The notes under the pieces were generated by a model. It worked only from the letters and a program-made list of their open reading frames with translations, was not told the origin of the DNA and did not search any database. The translations under genes and the position numbers were made by a program. A DNA stretch of 8,397 nt from NVQY01 sp047639325 (GTDB lineage: Bacteria > Pseudomonadota > Alphaproteobacteria > Rhodobacterales > Rhodobacteraceae), in NCBI GenBank assembly GCA_047639325.1, contig JBLINN010000192.1, positions 1 through 8,397 on the forward strand. Direction: 5' to 3'. The first letter of the stretch is position 1. The number at the start of each line of letters is the position of its first letter. This document shows positions 1-6,257 of this stretch, one piece after another.

Positions 1-170
1 TCGCTGAAGCAATACTTGACCAAGCGGCCTGACCGGCGCAAATATTACCCGGCCCGGAGGCGTCAGAAATCAATTTCTACCACTTTCGAGACACTACCAA
101 ACGTGGGACGCTCTGCTGCACGACATGGGGGTGGAACCGATATTTGGCATCAACCGAATAGAAGTTCACA

Positions 171-896
171 ATGCCGGCAAACGTTTCAGAACAGAACGTT
201 ATCGACGGCATCAAGCTGACCAGAAAAGCCGAGATTTTTCCCGGCTATAATGGCAATGACGAAGATTATATCGACATCGATCCGGGCGACGATGTTTGCA
301 ACGATGTTGTAACCGTTTCATATGACACAAACTTTGCGATCAGCGCCAGCGACGCCTCGACCTTGACCGAATTGATCCAACTGGCCAAGGGGATCATTCC
401 GCATGTGTCGGGCACCCCCACCGCAAATACCGTGATCAACGGCGTCAGTGCCCTGAACAGCGGCATCAACAACGCGGTTGATTCGGAAAAAGCCACCGGG
501 TCGCAAGAGTTCAAGTTTACCGCGACACCCTGCAAGGCTGGAGAAGGCACTCAGCAAAAGCGCCGGGCCGAGGAACAGGAAGGCGGGCAACAGGGGGGCG
601 AGACCTCTGCCCAGACGGACAAAAAGGCGATTCAGTGTTTTTCTGTCACCCTGACGGCCATTGGTACGGCGTTGATCACCGACGCCGACCCGTCCGACAA
701 GGACGAGCAGGTGCATCTTTCGCTGACCCTGTCGTCGCGCGACAAGACGGCATCAAAAAACGGGTGCACCCGAAGAAATCAAACAGCCCGATCCCGTTTC
801 ATGAAAGCGTATCGATTGGGCCGATCAAGACCAACACGCCGTTCAAGATCTATGCCAAAGTCGATGAATATTGCGAAACCGACGGGCCGGGCGTGA
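171..896 (+). CDS. Longest open frame of the disrupted gene, hypothetical protein
   Basis: This is the frame a gene caller would report: 241 codons from ATG 171. Codon use looks real to about residue 195 (near 757). Beyond that the peptide turns Arg- and Ser-rich, while frame 2 becomes coding-like with KKRVHPKKSN and ends in DFIKIAIKAIPSPT at 973. The natural C-terminus is therefore the frame-2 one, and 760-896 in this frame is a shadow. Visible features are an acidic patch (DEDYIDIDPGDD, residues 28-39), an alternating hydrophobic/polar stretch with TELIQLAKGI, a charged low-complexity linker rich in Glu, Gln and Gly (about residues 125-150), and scattered cysteines. There is no signal peptide at 171, as expected for a protein fragment, and no transmembrane segment. 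The function cannot be named. Confidence 0.45.
   Translation: MPANVSEQNVIDGIKLTRKAEIFPGYNGNDEDYIDIDPGDDVCNDVVTVSYDTNFAISASDASTLTELIQLAKGIIPHVSGTPTANTVINGVSALNSGINNAVDSEKATGSQEFKFTATPCKAGEGTQQKRRAEEQEGGQQGGETSAQTDKKAIQCFSVTLTAIGTALITDADPSDKDEQVHLSLTLSSRDKTASKNGCTRRNQTARSRFMKAYRLGRSRPTRRSRSMPKSMNIAKPTGRA
755..772 (+). other. A AAA AAC heptamer at a frame switch, followed by a 12-nt palindrome
   Basis: In the upstream frame the codons are TCA AAA AAC, so A AAA AAC (755-761) sits in the correct phase for -1 slippage. A -1 slip continues as AAA AAA CGG GTG, exactly the frame that stays coding-like to the stop at 971-973. The next bases, 761-772, are the perfect palindrome CGGGTGCACCCG, which can fold only as a 4-bp stem with no spacer from the slip site. 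A weak 7-bp stem (786-792 with 815-821, one G-U pair) lies too far downstream to be a usual stimulator. A missing A in an original A7 run explains the same shift and is the simpler reading. Confidence 0.5.
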
Positions 897-1023
897 TTGG
901 TGCAGATTCGGTATCGTTGCTTGAATTGGACTTCATCAAGATTGCGATCAAGGCGATCCCCAGCCCAACTTAGGGCAGGGCCGGATGGGTTAAAAAACCT
1001 AAAGCATGTCACGTTGAATCGAA

Positions 1024-1083
1024 TTCTTTTGCCGGGGTAACCGCGTTATGCTGCGCAAACGCTGTCTCACCCCGGCAAAAGAA
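1024..1083. repeat. Perfect 15-bp inverted repeat between convergent genes
   Basis: TTCTTTTGCCGGGGT at 1024-1038 is exactly repeated in inverse as ACCCCGGCAAAAGAA at 1069-1083. The 30-nt middle holds a second small stem (GCGTT 1043-1047 with AACGC 1058-1062). The element lies between the TAG at 973 and the thiolase stop at 1113, so a bidirectional transcription stop for two convergent units is the natural guess. However, on both strands the T-rich part leads the stem and the A-rich part ends it, opposite to an intrinsic terminator, and no T-tract follows the right arm. RNA-end protection, a Rho-related site or a small dispersed palindromic repeat are alternatives. Confidence 0.75.
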
Positions 1084-1112
1084 CGCATGAATCAGTTGTA
1101 CCGCGACACGCG

Positions 1113-2282
1113 CTAAAGTGCCTCGATAATGGTCACGTTGGCGATGCCGCCGCCTTCACACATGGTTTGCAGACCATAGCGTTTTCCACGCGCATGCAGC
1201 GCATGCACCAGCGTGGTCATCAGCTTGGCGCCCGACCCACCCAAAGGGTGGCCCAGCGCAATGGCACCACCATTTACGTTCAACCGATCCGGATCAGCGC
1301 CGGTATGGGCCAGCCAGGCGAGGGGCACCGGCGCAAAGGCTTCGTTTACCTCAAACAGGTCGATATCGCCGATCTTCATGCCGGCCCGTTGCAGCGCCCG
1401 GTCGGTGGCAAACAGCGGTTCTTCCAGCATGATCACCGGGTCGCCTGCCGTCACGGTCATGTGGTGGATGCGCGCCAGCGGGGTCAGGTTGTGATCTTTG
1501 ATCGCCTGTTCCGAGGCAATCAACACCGCCGCTGACCCGTCGCAGATTTGCGAGGCATTGGCCGCCGTAATCCGCCCGCCTTCGACCAGGGTGCGCACCG
1601 ATCCGATACTGTCCAGCGTCGCCTCGCGGCGGATGCCTTCGTCGTGGATGTGTTTCGCGACCTCACCGTCCAGGTCGATATCTAGCGCCAGAATTTCAGC
1701 GTTAAACGCGCCAGCATCGGTGGCGGCAATGGCGCGGTGGTGGCTATGCAGGGCAAAGGCATCCAGATCGGCGCGCGACTGACCCCATTTCTCGGCGATC
1801 ATCTCGGCGCCGGTGAACTGGCTGAACAGCGGATTGGAATAGCGCGATGCGATGCCCGGGCTGGTGGGGCTGCCGGGTTTCGGCGTCTTGCTCCACATAC
1901 CGGTCGATCCCATGGGCACGCGGCTCATGCTTTCAACCCCGGCGGCGATCACCAGATCCTGCACGCCTGCCATCACTGCTTGGGCGGCAAAATGGATGGA
2001 TTGCTGGGATGACCCACATTGCCGGTCAATGCTGACGGCAGGCACCGATTGCGGCAGATTCGACGCCAGAACCGCGTTGCGGCCTACATGCAGCCCCTGT
2101 TCACCGGTCTGGGCGACACAGCCCATGATCACGTCATCAATCGCATCCGGCGCGGCACCGGAACGCGCCACAACTTCGTCCAACACAGCGGCGGCCAGAT
2201 CAACCGGATGCCAGCCAAACAGGCGCCCTTCGCGTTTGCCTCCGGCAGTGCGGGCGGCGGCAACAATATAGGCTTCGGGCAT
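1113..2282 (-). CDS. Thiolase, acetyl-CoA acetyltransferase family
   Basis: A full-length 389-residue thiolase, the usual size for the family. These enzymes condense two acetyl-CoA to acetoacetyl-CoA or cleave 3-ketoacyl-CoA with CoA in the cytosol. The nucleophile is Cys89 in DRQCGSSQQ, NEAF is at 313-316, His345 is in GGAIALGHPLGGSGA, and the second active-site cysteine is Cys375 in TMCEGGG, so all catalytic residues are present. The ATG at 2282 has a good Shine-Dalgarno (AGGA at 2292-2289). It is the last gene of the minus-strand unit, 78 nt after gst, with a hairpin in that gap. Synthetic thiolase (PhaA/AtoB type) and degradative thiolase (FadA5/FadA6-like) cannot be separated from motifs alone. 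The neighbouring pta-ackA genes fit an acetyl-CoA-handling role. No phaB or fatty-acid oxidation genes are in view, so I give no symbol. Confidence 0.93.
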   Translation of the reverse strand: MPEAYIVAAARTAGGKREGRLFGWHPVDLAAAVLDEVVARSGAAPDAIDDVIMGCVAQTGEQGLHVGRNAVLASNLPQSVPAVSIDRQCGSSQQSIHFAAQAVMAGVQDLVIAAGVESMSRVPMGSTGMWSKTPKPGSPTSPGIASRYSNPLFSQFTGAEMIAEKWGQSRADLDAFALHSHHRAIAATDAGAFNAEILALDIDLDGEVAKHIHDEGIRREATLDSIGSVRTLVEGGRITAANASQICDGSAAVLIASEQAIKDHNLTPLARIHHMTVTAGDPVIMLEEPLFATDRALQRAGMKIGDIDLFEVNEAFAPVPLAWLAHTGADPDRLNVNGGAIALGHPLGGSGAKLMTTLVHALHARGKRYGLQTMCEGGGIANVTIIEAL

Positions 2283-2312
2283 GGGATTTCCTAACAGACT
2301 GGGTACCGGTTT

Positions 2313-2359
2313 GTGGCGAATACTGGCATCACCCTGCCCAGACTCAACCGTTTCGCCAC
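2313..2359 (-). other. Intercistronic hairpin between gst and thiolase
   Basis: In the 78-nt gap between the GST stop and the thiolase start, 8-bp perfect arms (2313-2320, GTGGCGAA on the plus strand, with 2352-2359, TTCGCCAC) enclose 31 nt. Inside them a smaller stem can form (GGCA 2325-2328 with TGCC 2335-2338). In the minus-strand transcript the structure begins 2 nt after the gst stop and ends 20 nt before the thiolase Shine-Dalgarno. No U-tract follows, so it is not a plain terminator. It could be an RNA processing or stability element that sets thiolase expression apart from the genes before it. Confidence 0.45.
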
Positions 2360-2360
2360 G

Positions 2361-2990
2361 TCACAAGCTGGCACTGGGGCGGGCCTTGATGGCATCGAAC
2401 CAGGCTTGGGTGGCGGTATTGCCTTCGGGGATACGGCGGCGGATCACCCGGGCGAAATCGACAAACACAAAGGCGGTGATGTCGGCCAGCGAAAATGTAT
2501 CCAGCGCCAGAAAGCGGCTGTCTTGCAGCCGGGTTTCCAGAAGATCAAAGAACAGATCTACCCGCGCCATGCCCCGTTCGGCCAGTTGCGGGATCTGGTC
2601 GAAATCCGTCTGGCCCGGGATGCCACGGCCTTTCATATGCGGGCTGGTGTTGCGGAATGTCTCGCCAATTGGCATGCCGCCTTGTTGTTCGACAGTGGTA
2701 TTCCACGCCAGAACCAACCCCTTTTCATCGGGCGTCTGCCCCATCAGGGGCGGCTCGGGGAATGCGGCCTCAAGATAGGCTGCAATGCCGATGTTTTCGG
2801 TCAGGACAGTGCCCGCATCGGTCACCAGCACCGGGATCGTGGCACGCGGGTTCACTTTTAGAAAATCGGGTTTCAGCTGATCGCCGTTCCGCATCGAAAT
2901 CTCGCGGGTTTCGATCTGCACGCCCTTTTCGGCGATGAACATCCGGGCGCGGCGCGGGTTGGGGGCGGTGGAACAATCGTAGAAAAGCAT
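2361..2990 (-). CDS. Glutathione S-transferase family protein
   Basis: A 209-residue protein with the two-domain GST layout. The N-terminal thioredoxin-like fold (about 1-78) carries the start motif FYDCSTAPNPRRAR, the cis-proline Pro53 in ATIPVL, and ENIGIAAYLE (65-74). The helical C-terminal domain (about 88-205) has the N-capping-box-like TFSLADIT (165-172) with Asp170. The family binds glutathione in the cytosol for conjugation, reduction or isomerisation, and the substrate here is unknown. The residue after Glu65 is Asn, where most GSTs have Ser contacting the gamma-glutamyl group of glutathione. The start at 2990 is supported by AAGGA (3003-2999), which overlaps the ackA stop codon (TAA, 3004-3002), so the two genes are tightly linked and probably co-translated. 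Why a GST sits between ackA and a thiolase is not evident. Confidence 0.9.
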   Translation of the reverse strand: MLFYDCSTAPNPRRARMFIAEKGVQIETREISMRNGDQLKPDFLKVNPRATIPVLVTDAGTVLTENIGIAAYLEAAFPEPPLMGQTPDEKGLVLAWNTTVEQQGGMPIGETFRNTSPHMKGRGIPGQTDFDQIPQLAERGMARVDLFFDLLETRLQDSRFLALDTFSLADITAFVFVDFARVIRRRIPEGNTATQAWFDAIKARPSASL

Positions 2991-3001
2991 CTTTCAGGTC
3001 C

Positions 3002-4150
3002 TTATACAGTCAGCGCCCGCACGACAGAGCGCGCAATCACCTGTTCCTCATCCGTGCGGATCACCAGCACCTGTGCCGGTCCCGCCCCGATCTGCGTTGC
3101 CCCAGAGGCGTTTGCATCAGCGTCCAGCGACAGGCCGAGAAAGCCCATGCCATCAATCACCCTTGCGCGAATTTCGGCAGCGTTCTCGCCAATGCCGCCG
3201 CAGAATACCAAGCCGTCCAGCCCGCCCAGCACCGCCGCCATGCCGCCCAATTCGCGGCGGATGCGGAACACGTAGTAATCTATCGCCTCGCGCGCCTTGG
3301 GGTCGTCACTGGCCAGCAGAGTACGCATATCGTGGCTCAGTTCCGACAGGCCTTTCAACCCGCTTTCCTCATAAAGAATGCGAGTGATTTCCTCGACCCC
3401 CATGCCCTGCCCCATCAGGTACAGCAACACGCCCGGGTCCAACTGGCCACACCGTGTGCCCATCGGCAACCCATCCAGCGCCGAGAACCCCATGGTGGAC
3501 CCCATCGACCGGCCGTTCTGCACCGCACACATCGACGCGCCATTGCCCAGATGCGCGATTACCACCCGGCCCTTGGCCAGATCGGGCCAGTCGCGGCGCA
3601 GGCACGAGGTGATATAGTCATAAGACAGCCCGTGAAACCCGTAGCGGCGCACGCCTTGGTCATAGAACCGGCGCGGCAGGCCGAATGTGTCGTTCACAAA
3701 TGGGTGGCCCTTATGGAACGAGGTGTCAAAACAGCCGATTTGCAGCGCATCGGGAAAGGCCTCCCGCGCCGCGCGGACAGCCGCCAGATTATGCGGCTGA
3801 TGCAGCGGCGCCAGCGGCACAAACGCCTCTAGCTGGTCCAGAACGTCATTCGTCAGTTCCACCGGCGCGCCAAAGGTTTTGCCACCATGCACGATGCGAT
3901 GGCCCACACCGGTTACCGCGTGGCCGTCCAGAACCGAGGCCAGTTCGTGCAGGATGGCGCGCACGGCGGCGGCGTGATCAGCCGGGCCGATATCAACCTC
4001 GCGCGCTGCTGCGCCCTTAAGCACCAGACGCGCCACCGGCCCCAGGTTTTCCACCTGCCCGGCCTGCAGCAATTCCGGCGTTTCCCCTGACGTGTAGACT
4101 GCGAACTTGATCGAAGAACTGCCCGCATTCAGTGTCAGAACCGCGCTCAT
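3002..4150 (-). CDS. ackA: Acetate kinase
   Basis: AckA reversibly transfers phosphate between acetyl-phosphate and ADP, giving acetate and ATP. It is the partner of the preceding phosphate acetyltransferase. The 382-residue protein shows the family motifs in order: LNAGSSSIKF (7-16, phosphate-binding loop of the ASKHA fold), GHRIVHGG (83-90, Arg85), FDTSFH (141-146, catalytic Asp142), RRYGFHGLSY (His173), HLGNGAS (200-206), MGTRCGQLDPG (Arg233), GGIGEN (318-323) and TDEE (366-369, metal ligand). An upstream in-frame ATG at 4198 would add 16 Gly/Arg-rich residues lying inside pta. I choose 4150 because the alignable protein begins at MSAVLTLNAG and its ATG forms an ATGA overlap with the pta stop, typical of translational coupling. 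Nothing in the sequence suggests loss of function. Confidence 0.96.
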   Translation of the reverse strand: MSAVLTLNAGSSSIKFAVYTSGETPELLQAGQVENLGPVARLVLKGAAAREVDIGPADHAAAVRAILHELASVLDGHAVTGVGHRIVHGGKTFGAPVELTNDVLDQLEAFVPLAPLHQPHNLAAVRAAREAFPDALQIGCFDTSFHKGHPFVNDTFGLPRRFYDQGVRRYGFHGLSYDYITSCLRRDWPDLAKGRVVIAHLGNGASMCAVQNGRSMGSTMGFSALDGLPMGTRCGQLDPGVLLYLMGQGMGVEEITRILYEESGLKGLSELSHDMRTLLASDDPKAREAIDYYVFRIRRELGGMAAVLGGLDGLVFCGGIGENAAEIRARVIDGMGFLGLSLDADANASGATQIGAGPAQVLVIRTDEEQVIARSVVRALTV

Positions 4151-5541
4151 GACACGGCCTTGATGGCGGCCTGGGCTGCCAAGGCCGCCACCGCGCAAGA
4201 GGCCAGCCTGGCCCGATCGTCATCCGCACGGCTGGTCAGAATGATCGGGCATTTGGCGCCCATCACGATGCCGCCGGCCTCAGCATGGGCCAGAAAGGTC
4301 AGTTCCTTGGCCAGCATATTGCCGGCCTCCATGTTGGGCGCGACCAGAATATTGGCGCGCCCAGCCACAAGGCCGTGGATGCCCTTGGTGGCCGCTGCGG
4401 CCAGATTAACCGCGTTGTCCATCGCCAGCGGCCCGTCGACCAACCCGCCGGTGATTTGGCCGCGCTCGGCCATCTTGGACAGGATCGCCGCGTCCAGCGT
4501 CGACGGAATCGCCGGATTTACAGTTTCGATCGCCGACAACACGCCCACCTTCGGTTCCTCGATGCCCAGTGCCAGCGCCAGATCAATGGCGTTCTGGATG
4601 ATGTCGGCCTTGGTCATAAGGTCGGGCGCAATATTGATCGCCGCGTCGGTGACCATCAGCAGATGGTCCAACCCCGGCACATCCATCACAAACACATGGC
4701 TAAGACGGCGCCCGCCCCGGCGCAGCCCGCCGTCGCGTTTCACGATCTCACTTAGCAGGATGTCGGTGTGCAGATGGCCTTTCATCACCGCTGCGGCCTC
4801 TTTATCCAGCACCATGCGCACCGCCTGTTGCGCCGCCAGCCGGTGATCGCGCGCGTCCACAATGCGGTATCCCGACAGGTCGATGCCTGCCTCTTCGGCG
4901 GCCTCGGCAATGCGCACCGAATGGCCGATCAGGATTGGGGTGATCAGCGTATGTTCAGCGGCCAGGATCGCACCTGCCAATGCATCGGGTTTTTCCGGGG
5001 CGACCACGGCGGTGGGGATTGCGGGCAATGGCTCGGCCATCTCTAGCAGCCGGTCGAAATGCACATGCCGCTGCACGATCAGGCCGGGCACGTCGCGGAC
5101 ATCAAATTGCATCGGCCTTTCGGGCGCGAACACCTCGGCCTCGCCTTCAAGAATATGGGTGCCGTCGGCGGCTTCGACCCAGGTGTCAAAACGCACCAGC
5201 CGGTTGTCGCTTTTGCCGGTCAGGCGCACCTTGACCGTCAGCGTGTCGCCCGCATGCGCCCGCCCAGTAAAGCGCAGCGATTGCGAATGATACACCGTGC
5301 CCGGCCCCGGCAACTGACAGCCCAGCACAGCGGAAATCAACGACGCTACCCACATGCCCGGCGCCAACGATTCGGGGCTGCCATCGCCATCGCCGTCATG
5401 TTTGGGCAGATGCATCGGGTTCAGATTGCCCGATGCATTGGCAAACACGTAAAGATCGTCGGCGTGCAAAGTGCGCGATTGCTCGGCAGTCATGCCGATT
5501 TCCAGCGCATCAAAAGGAACGTTATGTATGGCGGCATTCAT
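4147..5541 (-). CDS. MaoC-like / phosphate acetyltransferase fusion
   Basis: A 464-residue two-domain protein of the kind annotated as bifunctional enoyl-CoA hydratase/phosphate acetyltransferase. The N-terminal MaoC hotdog domain (about 10-140) has the hydratase motif as ASGNLNPMHL (36-45), then GMWVASLISAVLGCQLPGPG. The C-terminal PTA_PTB domain (about 165-460) shows MKGHLHTD (253-260), VTDAAINIAPD (297-307), GGLVDGPLAMDNAV (365-378), APNMEAGNML (401-410) and MGAKCPIILTSRADD (427-441). It should convert acetyl-CoA and phosphate to acetyl-phosphate and CoA, feeding AckA, encoded directly downstream with a 4-nt overlap. Two oddities lie in the MaoC half: the usual SGD is SGN (Asn39), and a DGDGDG insert (49-54) follows the active-site His44. 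The hydratase activity is therefore doubtful, while the Pta half looks intact. The start at 5541 has AAGGA about 10 nt upstream. Confidence 0.93.
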   Translation of the reverse strand: MNAAIHNVPFDALEIGMTAEQSRTLHADDLYVFANASGNLNPMHLPKHDGDGDGSPESLAPGMWVASLISAVLGCQLPGPGTVYHSQSLRFTGRAHAGDTLTVKVRLTGKSDNRLVRFDTWVEAADGTHILEGEAEVFAPERPMQFDVRDVPGLIVQRHVHFDRLLEMAEPLPAIPTAVVAPEKPDALAGAILAAEHTLITPILIGHSVRIAEAAEEAGIDLSGYRIVDARDHRLAAQQAVRMVLDKEAAAVMKGHLHTDILLSEIVKRDGGLRRGGRRLSHVFVMDVPGLDHLLMVTDAAINIAPDLMTKADIIQNAIDLALALGIEEPKVGVLSAIETVNPAIPSTLDAAILSKMAERGQITGGLVDGPLAMDNAVNLAAAATKGIHGLVAGRANILVAPNMEAGNMLAKELTFLAHAEAGGIVMGAKCPIILTSRADDDRARLASCAVAALAAQAAIKAVS

Positions 5542-5588
5542 TGAATCGCGGTCCTTTGTTTCAGCGTGGCCAGTCTGTTGGCATCCGG

Positions 5589-6074
5589 CTATTTGCGGTA
5601 GATAAAACAGCGCCCCTCAACCGCGCCCGGGGGCAGCGGCAGTTCGGTCAGCCCTTGGAAATACATCCGGTCACTGGCCACCATCAACCCACCCGGTGCC
5701 AGCAGCGGTTCCACCAAAGGCGATATTTTGCGGGCAAATACATCGTTCTTGGCCCGGTTATGCCCGCCCAGATCCGCGTGAATCAGGCTGGCCACCGGCC
5801 CCATGTCTGCCAGCGTCTGCACCAGTGTTTCATTCACATCGCCCAGAATGGTCAGCGCTTCTGGCGGGGTCGAATCAGGATGCGAAGCGATGGCGCGTTC
5901 GAACACATAAATATCCCTGTCGCTGATCCGTTCGCGCAGATGATGATAGGTGCGCCCGTTGCCTAGGCCCAGTTCGAACACCGGCCCGGACATCGCGGTG
6001 GTGGCGTCAATGGCAAAGTCCAAACAGGCGCGCTGGGACACCATGCGGTCGATAAACAGATCAAGGCGGCTCAT
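5589..6074 (-). CDS. Small class I SAM-dependent methyltransferase (Methyltransf_17-like)
   Basis: A 161-residue protein with a Rossmann-type SAM-binding core. Motif I is VFELGLGNGRTYHHL (32-46), an acidic residue ends the second strand (FER, 58-60), GDV is at 78-80, and SLIHADLGGHN (96-106) is the motif IV region. APGGLMVASDRMYF (126-139) resembles the post-III strand-turn-strand. Length and motifs match the small alphaproteobacterial family I know as Methyltransf_17. Its substrate is not known to me. The start at 6074 is set by a strong AGGAG (6087-6083) 8 nt upstream. The frame stays open back to 6317, but that extension runs across the divergent promoter region and does not look like protein. 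It is the first gene of the minus-strand unit, 47 nt before maoC-pta, and the gap shows no obvious terminator, so they are probably co-transcribed. Confidence 0.85.
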   Translation of the reverse strand: MSRLDLFIDRMVSQRACLDFAIDATTAMSGPVFELGLGNGRTYHHLRERISDRDIYVFERAIASHPDSTPPEALTILGDVNETLVQTLADMGPVASLIHADLGGHNRAKNDVFARKISPLVEPLLAPGGLMVASDRMYFQGLTELPLPPGAVEGRCFIYRK

Positions 6075-6257
6075 GCCGGGGACTCCTGCTAGGGTCGGCG
6101 CACCGACGGGGATGGATCCCTCTTGCCAAAATAACGCGGCAATGTGTAGGGCTTGTGTCGTGACAAAAACCCCATACCGCGCGGATATCAGGCACATTAG
6201 GGGTTTGACTAGACGCCCATGCCCAAGTGAAGGTAAGTCCGGACCGAAGGGAACTGA
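6075..6257. promoter_or_regulatory. Divergent intergenic region with candidate control sequences
   Basis: This gap separates the minus-strand acetyl-CoA unit from the plus-strand ABC unit, so promoters for both should lie here. Visible elements are a TTGACT resembling a -35 box (6205-6210, plus strand) without a convincing -10, a 7-bp inverted repeat AAACCCC/GGGGTTT (6167-6173 and 6200-6206) touching that box, a short TGTC-GT-GACA dyad near 6156-6165, the palindrome CCGCGCGG (6177-6184), and the palindrome GTCCGGAC (6237-6244) just before the leader Shine-Dalgarno. None is matched to a known operator, and the promoter assignment rests mainly on gene orientation. Confidence 0.4.

Larger units (their letters stand above)
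1..973 (+). pseudogene. Frame-disrupted 3' part of an unidentified gene
   Basis: No single frame stays coding-like across this stretch, but a composite does, without an internal stop. It runs in frame 3 from 3 to about 28, frame 2 to about 55, frame 3 to about 100, frame 2 to about 178, frame 3 to about 757, then frame 2 to the TAG at 971-973. The best-supported switches lie at the A-runs 99-101, 179-181 and 755-760. Those near 26-29 (GGCC) and 50-57 (CCCGG) are weaker. The other frames give Arg-rich, shadow-like peptides. The composite includes TWDALLHDMGVEPIFGINRI just upstream of the ATG at 171, so that ATG is probably not the true start and the gene begins outside the window. Indels confined to short homopolymers, with no stop accumulated, fit base-calling error or very recent decay. 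I do not recognise the family. Confidence 0.6.

Noticed and set aside
20..250. Separate small gene in frame 2
   Set aside because: Only about 101-178 looks coding. The rest is Arg-rich, and the segment fits better as one piece of the frame-disrupted gene.
266..716. Minus-strand ORFs opposite the disrupted gene
   Set aside because: The plus-strand frame has the better codon pattern, and the antisense peptides have no recognisable domain and no ribosome-binding site that I could support.
1024..1083. Integron attC-like site
   Set aside because: The arms lack the RYYYAAC and GTTRRRY core sites in the expected places, and no integrase or cassette array is present.
1852..2271. Long plus-strand ORFs opposite the thiolase, with similar ones opposite gst, ackA and pta
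   Set aside because: They are Arg/Ala/Pro-rich shadows of high-GC3 genes on the other strand, with no motifs and no Shine-Dalgarno.
4151..4198. Upstream ackA start at 4198
   Set aside because: It would add 16 Gly/Arg-rich residues read from inside pta. Family N-termini begin at the LNAGSSS region, and the ATGA overlap supports 4150.
5380..5397. Tandem repeat array
   Set aside because: Only three imperfect hexamer units are present. It is worth noting for the protein insert but is not a repeat feature in itself.
6205..6233. Sigma-70 promoter from TTGACT at 6205
   Set aside because: No reasonable -10 hexamer is found at 16-18 nt spacing, so it is listed only as a candidate element and not called as a promoter.
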